The position numbers and the translations under genes are program-made. 64,000 nucleotides of DNA from CAVRAW01 sp963716135 (GTDB lineage: Bacteria > Planctomycetota > Planctomycetia > Pirellulales > JADZDJ01): contig OY970289.1 of assembly GCA_963716135.1 (NCBI GenBank), positions 3,844,001-3,908,000 on the forward strand. Direction: 5' to 3'. The stretch's first letter is position 1; the number at the start of each line of letters is the position of its first letter. The notes beneath the pieces are model-generated. The model was not told where the DNA came from and did no database searches. It worked only from the letters and a program-made list of their open reading frames with translations. Shown piece after piece: positions 63,937-64,000 of the stretch.

Positions 63937-64000
63937 GGGGGCCGGCGCACGATTAGCTGATCGCCTGCAGCACGAGTGTGAAGCAGGCGCCTGCGGAATT

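Overview
The window looks like a piece of a Planctomycetota chromosome, most likely Pirellulales-like. It has high GC (about 58-60% by eye), many secreted or TPR-rich proteins, a YTV-type repeat protein and a probable DUF1207 outer-membrane protein. The affiliation is inferred from gene content; no marker gene was compared. A single tRNA (Pro, GGG) is present and no rRNA, IS element, prophage or CRISPR array was seen.

Layout. 1-7016: a kdp potassium-uptake operon (kdpA 3' end, kdpB, kdpC, the sensor kinase kdpD with a frameshift, and kdpE). 7020-17400: mixed genes, including a low-GC YdeI-like gene, a TMTC-like membrane/TPR protein, dodecin, tRNA-Pro, a probable beta-barrel protein, a PAP2 phosphatase, ftsH and a MORN-repeat lipoprotein. 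17500-30300: housekeeping and envelope genes (Nudix, MATE, YhaM-like nuclease, galE, a Xer recombinase, two large TPR proteins, hemolysin III, malate dehydrogenase, an esterase-like protein).

30434-40103: a compact flagellar basal-body/export operon in the order lone HATPase, fliF, fliG, fliH, fliI, fliJ, fliN, fliO, fliP, fliQ, fliR, flhB. It has no fliM, fliK, hook or motor genes, and its FlhB ends before the autocleavage domain. It is followed by SMR, DUF998 and OPT transporters, an S46 peptidase and a SirB1-like protein. 46788-58759: a surface-polysaccharide cluster (capsule-synthesis-like protein, two glycosyltransferases, a YfhO-like membrane protein, RfbF, RfbH, GNAT, DegT aminotransferase, two-piece transketolase). 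It appears to make and transfer an unusual CDP-deoxy sugar, possibly branched. 58826-64000: NDH-2, a previously uncalled 41-aa membrane protein, a NodT-type efflux lipoprotein and a YTV-type repeat protein.

Two cross-cutting signals stand out. First, eleven frameshifts break nine otherwise well-conserved genes, and every junction lies on or next to a GCGC tetranucleotide, which suggests motif-linked sequencing error (possibly methylation) more than real decay. Second, short arrays with a 7-bp period, built from different heptamers, recur at gene boundaries.
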